Origin: Paraglaciecola algarum
GTDB lineage: Bacteria; Pseudomonadota; Gammaproteobacteria; Enterobacterales; Alteromonadaceae
DNA length: 64,000 bases
Assembly: GCF_021532655.1 (NCBI RefSeq)
Contig: NZ_JAKGAS010000012.1
Coordinates: 45,310 to 109,309 of the forward strand
Reading direction: 5' to 3'
Part shown: piece after piece, positions 37,649 to 46,589 of the stretch
How the letters are laid out: every line of letters begins with the position of its first letter
Numbering within the stretch: the first letter of the stretch is position 1
Position numbers and translations under genes: made by a program
Notes under the pieces: model-generated
What the model was told of the DNA's origin: nothing
The model's input: only the letters and a program-made list of their open reading frames with translations
Database searches by the model: none

Positions 37649-38230
37649 TTACCTATAAATACGAATGTATTTATTAGGTCTATCTTGGCTGAAGGTACTG
37701 TAATATCGGCCTTTATTTTTATAGGTAACTTGGTATCCACGTAATCTTCTTTGTTTAATAGTTGATAGGTGACTAGCATTACAACTGTTATGAGAATAAT
37801 AGTGATTTGAGTGGTACTTTTTGTGTTTACGATCAATTTCGTGAGCAAGCACACCACCAATAATTGCACTAGCTAACGTACCTGCTACTTTATGCCGATC
37901 ATCACTTGCTGCATTACCGATACTACCGCCTATCACTGAGCCTATTACTGCAGCATGATTATTCCGATCTCTATGAATGGGATAGTTTGAATGATGACGG
38001 TAGTCACAACTGTCTCTGTTATGTCTAACAGACACATATTCATACACAGGTGTCACGTCAATTACTCGCGCTTTATAGTAGTTTTTATGGCTACGTTTTT
38101 TGTTGAATGAGGCGTTGTTATGAGTGACTTTGTTATAAGAGTTTTTATAGTAAAAAACTGGATCGTGATTAGCCTGAGCTAAAGGCGTAATTAAAAATAA
38201 AATTAATGCACTGCTGATTATATATTTCAT
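37649..38230 (-). CDS. Glycine-zipper (17-kDa antigen type) envelope protein
   Basis: A 193-residue exported protein with a signal peptide ending at AQA (residue 20). Residues of about 95-125 form a glycine zipper (AAVIGSVIGGSIGNAASDD, GTLASAIIGGVLAHEID), typical of outer-membrane or periplasmic 2TM glycine-zipper proteins. The rest is unusually rich in His, Tyr, Asn, Arg and Ser, including KYHSNHYYSHNSCN. There is no lipobox Cys after the signal. It is probably structural or stress-related; no specific function is known. Confidence 0.8.
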   Translation of the reverse strand: MKYIISSALILFLITPLAQANHDPVFYYKNSYNKVTHNNASFNKKRSHKNYYKARVIDVTPVYEYVSVRHNRDSCDYRHHSNYPIHRDRNNHAAVIGSVIGGSIGNAASDDRHKVAGTLASAIIGGVLAHEIDRKHKKYHSNHYYSHNSCNASHLSTIKQRRLRGYQVTYKNKGRYYSTFSQDRPNKYIRIYR

Positions 38231-38353
38231 TGTGTCACCTTCTTGGTACTAAAAAGTAGTAAGTGACTATGATGTTAATCTTCTATGGCTGAATTTTAAC
38301 TGAACTGAACTGAACCTTTACCCTAAATTTTGAGCTTAAACCCCTAGACTGAA

Positions 38354-41170
38354 TTAAAGACTGTTATATAAGACTTTAGCTTGCTCTTGTTCGGCAATCA
38401 TCACTTTATTGGCAAATAAGGTGTCTAATTCTGCTTTTGCTTCTTTGTTTAATCCAAGTTGGCTAAGACTCTGAGCAATATAATAATGAATAGCAGGGTT
38501 TTGTTGTCCAAGAGCGACTGCTTTTCTCAGTAATTGTAATCCTTCATTGGCTTGTTTTTGTTGAGTTAATAACCAGCCATAAGTAGTTAACACTTGTACA
38601 TTTGTAGCATCTAATTCAAAGGCTTGTTTTGCATAGGCAATACTTTTTTCGATATTGTTTGTGATATAGGTGTTGGCTAGCCTGACTAACATAGCCGCTT
38701 GATTTGGTAGATCTTTATGCTTTAACAATATTTCGTAATGCAAAGCGGCTTGACTTAAATTGCCTCTATAATAGTAATATTGAGCGAGTAAGTTTCTTGG
38801 GAAATAGCGGTTAGGGTAGGTTTCTACTATCTTGTCTACTTTGTTTTTAAACAAAGTGTCTGCAACACCGTTTGTGGTTAATGCATACATTTTTCCCAAT
38901 GCTAATTCATATTCATCATTAATTTCTAAAGTCTTAGCATAGAGTTGGTTGGCTTTGTTTAGATCGCCTAACTGCTCGGCTAACCTTCCTTGTAAAAAGG
39001 TGACATCAGCAAAGTCTGGAAATTTTTGACTAATATGTTCTATATGTCGCACTGCGGCGTCGGTTTGTTTGTTATTTAACAATAATTCTGTGAACTGTAT
39101 GGCTAATGGTAAACTATTTGGTTGGATTTTTTGCGCTGTACTTAACGAGTTAATAGCCGCTGGTAAGTCGTTTGCCATAAGTTGCAATTTGCTCAAAGCA
39201 ATCAACAAAGCAGCGTTACCTTTTGCGATCCTAGCTAAGTTTCGTATTTGATTATTACTATTTTCTTGGTCTTTTAGGCTTATGTAAATTTGTGCTTTTT
39301 GGATTACATACTTAGGGTGGTCTCTTTGGATTTTAGTTAACTTATTTAGTTGAGTTAAGGCATTTTGTAACTCACCTTGAGCCAGATAAATAGTAGTGAC
39401 TCCCTCTAAGGCCTCAATACTTTGTCTGTCTTCTACTAACACTTTTTTGAAATTAGCTAGAGCTAGGTTTAATTTATTCTGAGTTGTTTGAATTTTTGCT
39501 AAAAGCAATAAAGCAGGGGCATATCTAGGGTTTTGGTTTAAAATACTGTCTAATGTGGCTTGGCTTTGCGAATATTTATTTTGCAAAAAGTAAGTGCTGG
39601 CTAAATTAATTTTAGCTGAAATTAAATTTGGCTCATAAGTTAACGCTTGGCGTATATATATTTGTGCTTGATCAATTTGGTTTAATTTAAGTAAAACAGC
39701 GCCCTTTATGTTTAATTTCAAAGGGTCTTTAGGTTGTAATTCTAATAGTTTAGTTATGCTGTCATTAGCTTTATTATATTGTTCAGTTTGTAGGCTCAAT
39801 ACACAATGTACAAATAACACGGTTTGGTTATTTGGAAAGTCTACAGTGAGTTGCTCAATGGCCTTTAACCCTTCGGCTGTTTTGCCTCTAGCGATCATTA
39901 ATTTAGCTTCTAATAATTGTATTTGTAAATCATTAGGATATTGAGATTTTAGGTTTTGTAATAGAGATAGAGCTTTAAAATTTTTGCCACTATTTATGTA
40001 TAAGTCACCTAACATTGCCATCACATTTGGTAATGTTTGTAGTTCTTGTTCTTTACTTTCTAATATTTCAACGGCATCTCTCTCTTTGCCTAAGGCAATA
40101 TAGCTTTTTGCCAACAGAATTGAGGGGGATAAGTCATCATCATCTAACTTTCTTAAATTAGTGAAATCGCGCACTGCATTTACAAAATTTTGTTCTCTGA
40201 AGGCGACTAGAGCGCGTAAGAACAATAAAGATTGCTCCTGATTAACATATTCATCTGAAAGGTTATTAATTTTAGCCGCCATTTCTTTAAATTTAGCTTC
40301 GGCATCAGTTTCTAATTCTGTGTTTTGATGTAGCCAACTATTCACTAATATTGCAAAAGGATCATCCGGGGAGGCAATTAGTATGTTTTGTACTGTTTTT
40401 TTAGCGTCTTCGTTTTTGTTTGAAGCTAAATAAACATCAGCTAAATGTCGTAAAATCAGAGGTTCGTCTGGTGCTAATTCAAAAGCTTTTTGTAGATATG
40501 ATAAAGCCGCTTCAAGCTTGTTTTGGCTTCTGGCTGTTAAACCTTTGAGCTGCCAAGTGGTAGAGTTGTCGGGAGTCAACTCTAAAGCTTGGGCTAGTAA
40601 AAGTTCTGCTTTGGTGTAGTTTTTAAGGATTAATTCTATTTGGGCTAAGCCATTAAGTTGTTCTGCTTGGTTACCTGACAATGAGCCTATTGTGGTAAAA
40701 CTTTGTTTTGCACACTGATAATTTTGGGTTTGTAAACAAGCTGACGCTCTGAGTCTTTGCCAATCTATTTTTTGTTGTGTAGAAAAATTATTAAATTGAG
40801 TGTAATTAATGATTTGCTCATATTCTTTGTTTTTCAATAATGTCGCTGCCCAGTGATTGGCAAAAGAACTGATATCAGCTCCTTGCCTAATAACTTCATC
40901 AAACTCGACTTTTGCTGTAACAAAATGCCCTAGTTGAGCAAGTAATTTACCCATCAATATTTTTGACGGAAGATTTTCAGGAGCAGCTTGTAGTGCATTT
41001 TTGAGGTGGATCATTGACTCGTCAAATTTCTCTTGATTAAAGGCTGACAAGGCTTTTTCGTAATGAATTTGACTATTGGCAAAAGTATATGTTGAAAAGT
41101 AAAGGTTAAATGTGACTCCTGCAATTAAAAAGAATTTTTTTACAGATAGGTGAGCAAATAACACGCGCAT
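38354..41170 (-). CDS. prsT: PrsT-like TPR protein of the PEP-CTERM system
   Basis: A 938-residue exported protein built almost wholly of tetratricopeptide repeats, with more than 20 helix pairs. The opening phrase YEKALSAFNQEKFDESMIHLKNALQAAPENLPSKILMGKL matches the PEP-CTERM-associated TPR protein family, which usually lies in exosortase/exopolysaccharide loci. The N-terminal hydrophobic segment has no lipobox Cys. It is a neighbour of a PEP-CTERM protein gene upstream, from which a terminator separates it. It probably takes part in exopolysaccharide assembly or export in the periplasm. Confidence 0.8.
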   Translation of the reverse strand: MRVLFAHLSVKKFFLIAGVTFNLYFSTYTFANSQIHYEKALSAFNQEKFDESMIHLKNALQAAPENLPSKILMGKLLAQLGHFVTAKVEFDEVIRQGADISSFANHWAATLLKNKEYEQIINYTQFNNFSTQQKIDWQRLRASACLQTQNYQCAKQSFTTIGSLSGNQAEQLNGLAQIELILKNYTKAELLLAQALELTPDNSTTWQLKGLTARSQNKLEAALSYLQKAFELAPDEPLILRHLADVYLASNKNEDAKKTVQNILIASPDDPFAILVNSWLHQNTELETDAEAKFKEMAAKINNLSDEYVNQEQSLLFLRALVAFREQNFVNAVRDFTNLRKLDDDDLSPSILLAKSYIALGKERDAVEILESKEQELQTLPNVMAMLGDLYINSGKNFKALSLLQNLKSQYPNDLQIQLLEAKLMIARGKTAEGLKAIEQLTVDFPNNQTVLFVHCVLSLQTEQYNKANDSITKLLELQPKDPLKLNIKGAVLLKLNQIDQAQIYIRQALTYEPNLISAKINLASTYFLQNKYSQSQATLDSILNQNPRYAPALLLLAKIQTTQNKLNLALANFKKVLVEDRQSIEALEGVTTIYLAQGELQNALTQLNKLTKIQRDHPKYVIQKAQIYISLKDQENSNNQIRNLARIAKGNAALLIALSKLQLMANDLPAAINSLSTAQKIQPNSLPLAIQFTELLLNNKQTDAAVRHIEHISQKFPDFADVTFLQGRLAEQLGDLNKANQLYAKTLEINDEYELALGKMYALTTNGVADTLFKNKVDKIVETYPNRYFPRNLLAQYYYYRGNLSQAALHYEILLKHKDLPNQAAMLVRLANTYITNNIEKSIAYAKQAFELDATNVQVLTTYGWLLTQQKQANEGLQLLRKAVALGQQNPAIHYYIAQSLSQLGLNKEAKAELDTLFANKVMIAEQEQAKVLYNSL

Positions 41171-41188
41171 TTATTTCCCTTACTTTAA

Positions 41189-41216
41189 AATAAAAAAGAC
41201 GGATAAATCCGTCTTT
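41189..41216 (-). terminator. Terminator after the choice-of-anchor-A gene
   Basis: On the minus strand AAAGACGGAT and ATCCGTCTTT form a 10-bp stem followed by TTTTATTTT. It lies between the PEP-CTERM gene and the PrsT-like gene. Confidence 0.85.
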
Positions 41217-41256
41217 AAGATCATAACAGTTAAGTTAGATTAACTGCAATATATGC

Positions 41257-42216
41257 TTATTTTTTGAATCTACGATAACCCATGAAGATTAAGCCTAAGC
41301 CCATAAACAAAAGCCCTGCTGGTGCTGGAACGTCGTTTGATGGGGGAGGAGTGTAGGTGAAAAGTGCGTTATGAAGTTCACTTTGAGCGTCTAACGATTT
41401 GGCCGCAATGCCTCCGTCAATATTTCCCCCCGCCAAAGTAATATCTGCTCCTGGTGCTAAAACAGAGCCATACCATGAGCCCGAGTTGAAATTGATAGTA
41501 CTTGCTTCATAAAAATTCCATAAAACGTTAGATGCATTAGCAAAATTAGCAAAAGAGCCAGAAGGTTTTGATGTTAAATTGATAACACCTTCGCCACTAA
41601 CATTAATTATGACAGGTACAGTAGGGGTTGATAGGAAATCAAAAGTACCATTAGAACTTAGACTATCAGTTGTTATGGTAAATACATTTAAATCAAGAGA
41701 GTTGTCATTTTTAAACTTTAAAATGTTGTTATCTGCAGTATCAAAAACACTGGTAGGAGTTAGCTCTTTAAATGTCTTGCTATCAGCCACTGCTTGTGAC
41801 CATATTGCATTAAACTCTGTTTTTAATATATCAGTATCACGCACATTAGTAGTGCCACCTTCAAATGTTGTACTACCTATATTTGATTCATCTCCGTACA
41901 CGATATTATTGTTATTGAATACTCTTACTGTACTCGCGTTTATATTTCCAACTACAGTGACCGCATCCACGCTTGGGCTGCTAGGTAAATGTGCACCGAC
42001 TTCTAAAACTTGCCCTAGCATATTAACGTTGCCATTAATGAAGGCTTGACCTTGTATGTCACTGTTAGTGGTTAGGTCACCCTGCAAAATTAAATTGTAT
42101 GTGCCTACATGAGCTGCTGTATTGACCGAAGATGTTGTTGCAAATACTTGTGGCGTTAGCAGACTTAAGGAAACAACGACAGATAATAAAAATTTATTTT
42201 TCATTCCTAATTCCAT
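41257..42216 (-). CDS. Choice-of-anchor-A family PEP-CTERM protein
   Basis: A 319-residue secreted protein. The signal peptide ends at VFAT. The body has the choice-of-anchor-A pattern: YNLILQGDLTTNSDIQGQAFINGNV near the start, and VLWNFYEASTINFNSGSWYGSVLAPGADITLAGGNIDGGIAAKSL before the end. The C-terminal signal is VPAPAGLLFMGLGLIFMGYRRFKK, a PEP-CTERM variant with PAP in place of PEP. The protein is likely anchored or released by exosortase. The ATG at 42204 (MKNKFLL) is a plausible alternative start, because the signal peptide begins there. Confidence 0.85.
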   Translation of the reverse strand: MELGMKNKFLLSVVVSLSLLTPQVFATTSSVNTAAHVGTYNLILQGDLTTNSDIQGQAFINGNVNMLGQVLEVGAHLPSSPSVDAVTVVGNINASTVRVFNNNNIVYGDESNIGSTTFEGGTTNVRDTDILKTEFNAIWSQAVADSKTFKELTPTSVFDTADNNILKFKNDNSLDLNVFTITTDSLSSNGTFDFLSTPTVPVIINVSGEGVINLTSKPSGSFANFANASNVLWNFYEASTINFNSGSWYGSVLAPGADITLAGGNIDGGIAAKSLDAQSELHNALFTYTPPPSNDVPAPAGLLFMGLGLIFMGYRRFKK

Positions 42217-42491
42217 TAATGTAAAACGTTTTCATATGATTTTAACTACCTTAAGCAAAAATTAGTCCGAATATGTATGTATTTGATATTTAATGTTTTT
42301 ATGGTTTTTTTTGTGACTTTTAGATTGGTACTGTAAAAATACATGACACTTTTTATAAAAAATGAATGGTTATTCTCGAATATTTTTAGTTTAAGCACTA
42401 GAAGTCTTGATTATCTTTGCCGTTCAATAGGTATTATTTCTAATAACGGTGCGCTATACAGGTCTATATTGAGATTGAACATATGCTTTAG

Positions 42492-42899
42492 TTAATAATC
42501 AACTTTCTTACGTAAGGCTTTGGTTTTACCTGATTTTACTTTGCTATCCACTCGCTTTTTTTGTGAGCTTTTAGTTGGTTTGGTGGCTCGTCTGGCCTTT
42601 TGTAATTTGCCTGCTTCACTTAGAATAATTTGCAGTCTATCCAGTGCATCTTGTTTATTCATTTCTTGAGTACGATGACTTTGGGCTTTGATAATTAGAG
42701 TACCGTCTTGTGTCACTCGTTTATCTGAGCCAGATAACAATTTTTGTTTGACGTACTCTGGTATTGCAGACGCACGAATATTAAAACGCAAATGGATCGC
42801 ACTGGATACTTTATTAACATTTTGCCCGCCAGCGCCTTGAGCCCGCATAGCGGTTAACTCAATAGCGGGCATTAAATTTTCAATATTTGGAATGTACAT
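42492..42899 (-). CDS. arfB: Peptidyl-tRNA hydrolase ArfB (ribosome rescue)
   Basis: A 135-residue release-factor-like protein that frees stalled ribosomes. The catalytic GGQ is in RAQGAGGQNVNKVSSAIHLRF. The C-terminal tail is rich in Lys, Arg and Ser (KARRATKPTKSSQKKR...LRKKVDY), the part that enters the empty mRNA channel. The length fits ArfB and is far shorter than RF1/RF2. The gene lies 20 bases downstream of the YciI-like gene. Confidence 0.93.
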   Translation of the reverse strand: MYIPNIENLMPAIELTAMRAQGAGGQNVNKVSSAIHLRFNIRASAIPEYVKQKLLSGSDKRVTQDGTLIIKAQSHRTQEMNKQDALDRLQIILSEAGKLQKARRATKPTKSSQKKRVDSKVKSGKTKALRKKVDY

Positions 42900-42919
42900 T
42901 TATTTATAATCGTTAACTA

Positions 42920-43219
42920 TTATGGAAACACTTTTTTATAAGGTTTAACAGTAACACTTTTATAAACCCCAGCTGTAACATATGGGTCCGCATCTGCCCA
43001 TGCTTTAGCTTGTTCAAGACTATCAAAATCTAAAATGACCAATGACCCGGTAAAACCAGCTTCACCAGGATCTTCGTTGTCGATTGCAGGACAGGGTCCG
43101 GCAGCAAGAACCCGACCTTGATCGGCTAAAGTCTGTAAACGCTCAAGGTGCGCTGGTCTAGCTTGTTTACGCATAGGTAAACTGTTTTCTACATCTTCAC
43201 TATAAATTACGTACCACAT
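42920..43219 (-). CDS. yciI: YciI-like protein
   Basis: A 99-residue ferredoxin-fold protein. It begins MWYVIYSEDVENSLPMRKQARPAHLERL, contains the conserved His and the GRVLAAGPCPA and DPGEAGFTGSLVILDFDS stretches, and ends with ADADPYVTAGVYKSVTVKPYKKVF. The family has a conserved His-Asp pair that suggests an active site, but no established reaction. In E. coli yciI also lies near the trp operon. Confidence 0.87.
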   Translation of the reverse strand: MWYVIYSEDVENSLPMRKQARPAHLERLQTLADQGRVLAAGPCPAIDNEDPGEAGFTGSLVILDFDSLEQAKAWADADPYVTAGVYKSVTVKPYKKVFP

Positions 43220-43255
43220 AGTTGAATTCCTATTTTTGAGTAAATTTAAAATATA

Positions 43256-44443
43256 TTATTTTCTGAAAATGGCATTACTGTCACTTACATTAATACCTAT
43301 TAGTTGTTGTGAAATTGAATCCAGCTGTATATTGGTGCCAACAAAATGCATAACTTGGTGAGTATGTGTGACTGACTCATTGGTTTTTAACGCTAACATA
43401 GGTGCTGCACTTTCTAATTCAAAAAATGCTGACTGGCCCAGTAGACTGCCGTCCATATTGCCGTGATTATAGGCGTTAGTTACGTCACCTTTAAACAAAC
43501 TAGTGTCAGCACTCTCCATTGAGTTTGGATATGTTGCTGCTGGATCTAAGGTAAACTGAATGACAGTTAGACGGTTTAACGTCGGTGTATAACAGAGCAT
43601 TAAGTTTTTACTAATATCGGCAGGAATACCAATTTTACTGCGATATTTACCATCTGTTTTGTAAAACACTAAGTGCTCTTTGCTTACTAGTCTGTCACTA
43701 TTCAAAGGATACAAATAACTTTGGACAGTACCTTGTTCTGGTTTAATAGGAAATATAGATATGCTGTCATTTGAACCTTGCAACATGGCCATTGACCAAA
43801 TAGTAATGAGCCCAGTTTCGGTATTCCAGTCTTTACCAATATTAGTCAGGCTATTGAATGAGTTATAGCCTACTAAATCAACGGTTTTAGGTATTGTTAT
43901 ATTGAGTGATTGAGAAATTTGTCTCGAGTCTAGTAATCTTATTTTTCTATCTAATTGCGCTGAAAAGTGGGTGTTTTGGTGATTAACCAAATTTAATTTT
44001 TGTTGAAAGTGGGCTGAGGTTTCATTGTGTGATATTACTGTGTAATCACGGGTTTGAAGTGCTGGCGGTACACGCCAGTTTTCGTTGGTGATTGTTTTAC
44101 CCGGCGGATAATACAAGGAAAACCTGGAGCCTATAGGTGCGATCCAAGTTCTATCTTCACCGCCTACATTACCCTGTTTGTTTTTAATCGCAACTCTGTC
44201 CAACCAAGCATTACTGTGACCTTTAGGGCCTCTTGCTGTGCTAGTAAGTACTCTACCTTGATGTTGAGCTGATAGTACAATTTGGCTTTGTTGATCTTGT
44301 GATTTCAGTACTATGGGAGAATCAAATTGACGAATGAAATTAAGCTCTTCAGCAAAGGTTCCAGCCGCAAAGCCCTTAGCTGATATACAGCTAAGGGACA
44401 AAAATAAAGCTAACAGTTTGATTAAAAATCCATGTTTAATCAT
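43256..44443 (-). CDS. Secreted protein of unknown function at the tail of the trp operon
   Basis: A 395-residue protein with a signal peptide ending near GFAAG. The body looks all-beta, with regularly spaced strands (QIVLSAQHQGRVLTSTARG, GSRFSLYYPPGKTI, IPKTVDLVGYNSFNSLTNIG, KSKIGIP-like, FFELESAAPMLALKTNESVTHTHQVMHFVG). That pattern recalls carbohydrate-binding or mutarotase-like beta-sandwich proteins of the DUF6786 kind, but I am not certain. It starts 4 bases after the trpA stop, with no terminator between, so it is likely transcribed with the trp genes. No link to tryptophan is evident. Confidence 0.72.
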   Translation of the reverse strand: MIKHGFLIKLLALFLSLSCISAKGFAAGTFAEELNFIRQFDSPIVLKSQDQQSQIVLSAQHQGRVLTSTARGPKGHSNAWLDRVAIKNKQGNVGGEDRTWIAPIGSRFSLYYPPGKTITNENWRVPPALQTRDYTVISHNETSAHFQQKLNLVNHQNTHFSAQLDRKIRLLDSRQISQSLNITIPKTVDLVGYNSFNSLTNIGKDWNTETGLITIWSMAMLQGSNDSISIFPIKPEQGTVQSYLYPLNSDRLVSKEHLVFYKTDGKYRSKIGIPADISKNLMLCYTPTLNRLTVIQFTLDPAATYPNSMESADTSLFKGDVTNAYNHGNMDGSLLGQSAFFELESAAPMLALKTNESVTHTHQVMHFVGTNIQLDSISQQLIGINVSDSNAIFRK

Positions 44444-44447
44444 AACG

Positions 44448-45275
44448 TTACTTTTTGGTTGCGTGTTTCATGTCACTGACAAAATTGCGGAGTGTTTCAT
44501 ACATCTGTGCTGGATTAGTTAAGTTTTCAGCCACAATATTGACCGTTGCAGAGCCTGATATTGCACCGGCGGCACCTGATTTTATCGCATCAGATACTTG
44601 TTGCGGGGTAGAAATCCCAAAACCTAATAAAGGTGGAGCCACTTTATACTGAACCAGTTTTTCAACTAATTCACTGGCAGGTATGGTTACCGCTGTTTCT
44701 GCGCCTGTTACCCCTGCACGACCTAACAGGTAGGTATAACCTTGAGATTTCTTGCCTATTTCAGCCAAAGTTTCATCACTGGCATTAGGCGGAGCAATTA
44801 AAATTTGTTTAATACCCGTTTGTTCCGCAATGGCAATAAAACGATCGGCTTCTCTAAGCGGCACGTCGGCAATCAAAATCGAATCAACACCTGCTTCAGC
44901 TGCGTCCGTGTAGAACTTCTCAATTCCCCGTTTTAGCACTAAGTTACTGTATAACAACAACCCAATCGGAATGTCAGGGTTACTTTCACGTACTTTTTTA
45001 ATCACTTCAAAACACTGTGTAGTTTTGATTTTATGGCTTAAAGCTCTAATGGCTGCTTTTTGAATAGTGGGTCCATCAGCAATAGGATCTGAATAAGGAA
45101 AACCTAGTTCTAATGCGTCTGCCCCACCTTCAATTAGTGCGTTAATAATGTTGACTGAAGTATCTACATCTGGGTCACCTACCATGACAAATGGCACAAA
45201 AGCGCCTTCATTTTTAGCATTCAGTTGTGCAAACATATTTGCATAACGATCAGTATTTAACTGAGAATTAGTCAT
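44448..45275 (-). CDS. trpA: Tryptophan synthase alpha subunit
   Basis: Splits indole-3-glycerol phosphate to indole and glyceraldehyde 3-phosphate. The catalytic Glu and Asp are in DALELGFPYSDPIADGPTIQ; GLLLYSNLV and GFGISTPQQV (phosphate site) are present. I take the ATG at 45275 (MTNSQLNTDRY) as start: GGAGG lies 8 bases upstream, and the frame upstream of it only reads back into trpB. It overlaps the trpB end by 8 bases, which is typical of translationally coupled trpBA. Length is 275 residues. Confidence 0.95.
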   Translation of the reverse strand: MTNSQLNTDRYANMFAQLNAKNEGAFVPFVMVGDPDVDTSVNIINALIEGGADALELGFPYSDPIADGPTIQKAAIRALSHKIKTTQCFEVIKKVRESNPDIPIGLLLYSNLVLKRGIEKFYTDAAEAGVDSILIADVPLREADRFIAIAEQTGIKQILIAPPNASDETLAEIGKKSQGYTYLLGRAGVTGAETAVTIPASELVEKLVQYKVAPPLLGFGISTPQQVSDAIKSGAAGAISGSATVNIVAENLTNPAQMYETLRNFVSDMKHATKK

Positions 45276-46470
45276 TGTTGGCTCCTCCCATAAAAGTATC
45301 TCCCAATATGCTATGCACATGGGCTAAGTCTTTGTCTCCGCGGCCGGATAGATTCACAACAATAATGCTACCATCTTCGGCTTCATCAGCCATATTTAAG
45401 CCATGAGCTAAAGCATGAGAAGACTCTAGGGCAGGGATGATCCCTTCTTTGCGAGATAAAATCTGGAAAGCATTTAACGCTTCTTCGTCTGTTACTGATA
45501 CATATTCAGCACGACCAATATCTGACAAGTGAGCATGTTGCGGACCAACTGCTGGGTAATCTAAGCCAGCTGATACAGAGTAAGACTCTTCAATTTGGCC
45601 ATCGCCATCTTGCATAATGTAACTATAAGCACCGTGTAAAATACCGGTAGTACCTTTACCGATAGCCGCGCCATGATCTTTGGTGTGCACACCTTTACCA
45701 GCTGGCTCTACACCCACTAATTTCACGCTAGGTTCGTCAATAAAATCAGCAAACATACCAATCGCATTTGAACCACCACCAACACAGGCCACCACTGCAT
45801 CTGGTAAACGACCTTCTTTTTCTAATATCTGAGCACGAGTTTCTTCACCTATCATGCGGTGAAATTCACGAACAATAGTAGGGAAAGGGTGAGGACCAGC
45901 TGCTGTGCCCAATAAATAGTGAGCCTTGTCGTAACTCGCTGACCAATCACGCATTGCTTCATTTACTGCATCTTTTAACGTACCAGAACCTGCATTCACA
46001 GGGATCACTTCAGCGCCCATTAAGCGCATTCTAAATACGTTTGGTGCTTGACGTTCAACATCTTTGGCGCCCATGTAAATACGTGCTTTTAAGCCCATCA
46101 ATGCGCAGGCTAGCGCAGTTGCTACACCATGTTGGCCGGCGCCTGTTTCGGCAATGACCTCAGTTTTCCCCATACGTTTAGTTAATAGCGCTTGGCCTAA
46201 AACCTGATTGGTTTTATGGGCACCACCGTGTAATAAATCTTCGCGTTTTAAGTAAAGTTTTACTTTGGGGTTATTGACTAAATTACGCGTTAAGGTCATG
46301 GCTGTTGGTCGACCAGCGTAATTTTTTAATAAATCCATAAACTCTGCTTGGAATTCAGGATCTTTTTGCGCATCGATAAAGGCTTGTTCCAGTTGGTCTA
46401 GTGCCGGAATAAGTAATTCTGGGACATACATGCCGCCATAATCGCCAAATTTACTGTCTAAATGATTCAT
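45268..46470 (-). CDS. trpB: Tryptophan synthase beta subunit
   Basis: Joins indole and serine with pyridoxal phosphate. The PLP Lys lies in LKREDLLHGGAHKTNQVLGQ. The indole-site Glu is in AETGAGQHGVATALACALMG, the phosphate cup is CVGGGSNAIGMF, and the C-terminal Ser/Gly loop NLSGRGDKD is intact. Length 400 is normal. A 119-base gap separates it from trpCF, the only long gap inside the operon. Confidence 0.95.
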   Translation of the reverse strand: MNHLDSKFGDYGGMYVPELLIPALDQLEQAFIDAQKDPEFQAEFMDLLKNYAGRPTAMTLTRNLVNNPKVKLYLKREDLLHGGAHKTNQVLGQALLTKRMGKTEVIAETGAGQHGVATALACALMGLKARIYMGAKDVERQAPNVFRMRLMGAEVIPVNAGSGTLKDAVNEAMRDWSASYDKAHYLLGTAAGPHPFPTIVREFHRMIGEETRAQILEKEGRLPDAVVACVGGGSNAIGMFADFIDEPSVKLVGVEPAGKGVHTKDHGAAIGKGTTGILHGAYSYIMQDGDGQIEESYSVSAGLDYPAVGPQHAHLSDIGRAEYVSVTDEEALNAFQILSRKEGIIPALESSHALAHGLNMADEAEDGSIIVVNLSGRGDKDLAHVHSILGDTFMGGANND

Positions 46471-46589
46471 TATTTTCTCACTTTAAAAATCTATATTTTT
46501 AGCTTTGAGCTACGAGAGCTATGCTGTTTTAAGTTTTTTCTTTTCGAAGCTCGTCACTCTCAATTCGCGACCTTTGCTCATCACTACTG

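Noticed and set aside
46471..46589. AGCTTTGAGCTACGAGAGCT-rich gap between trpB and trpCF, possible internal promoter or repeat
   Set aside because: Imperfect short repeats only; no promoter boxes or terminator could be defined.
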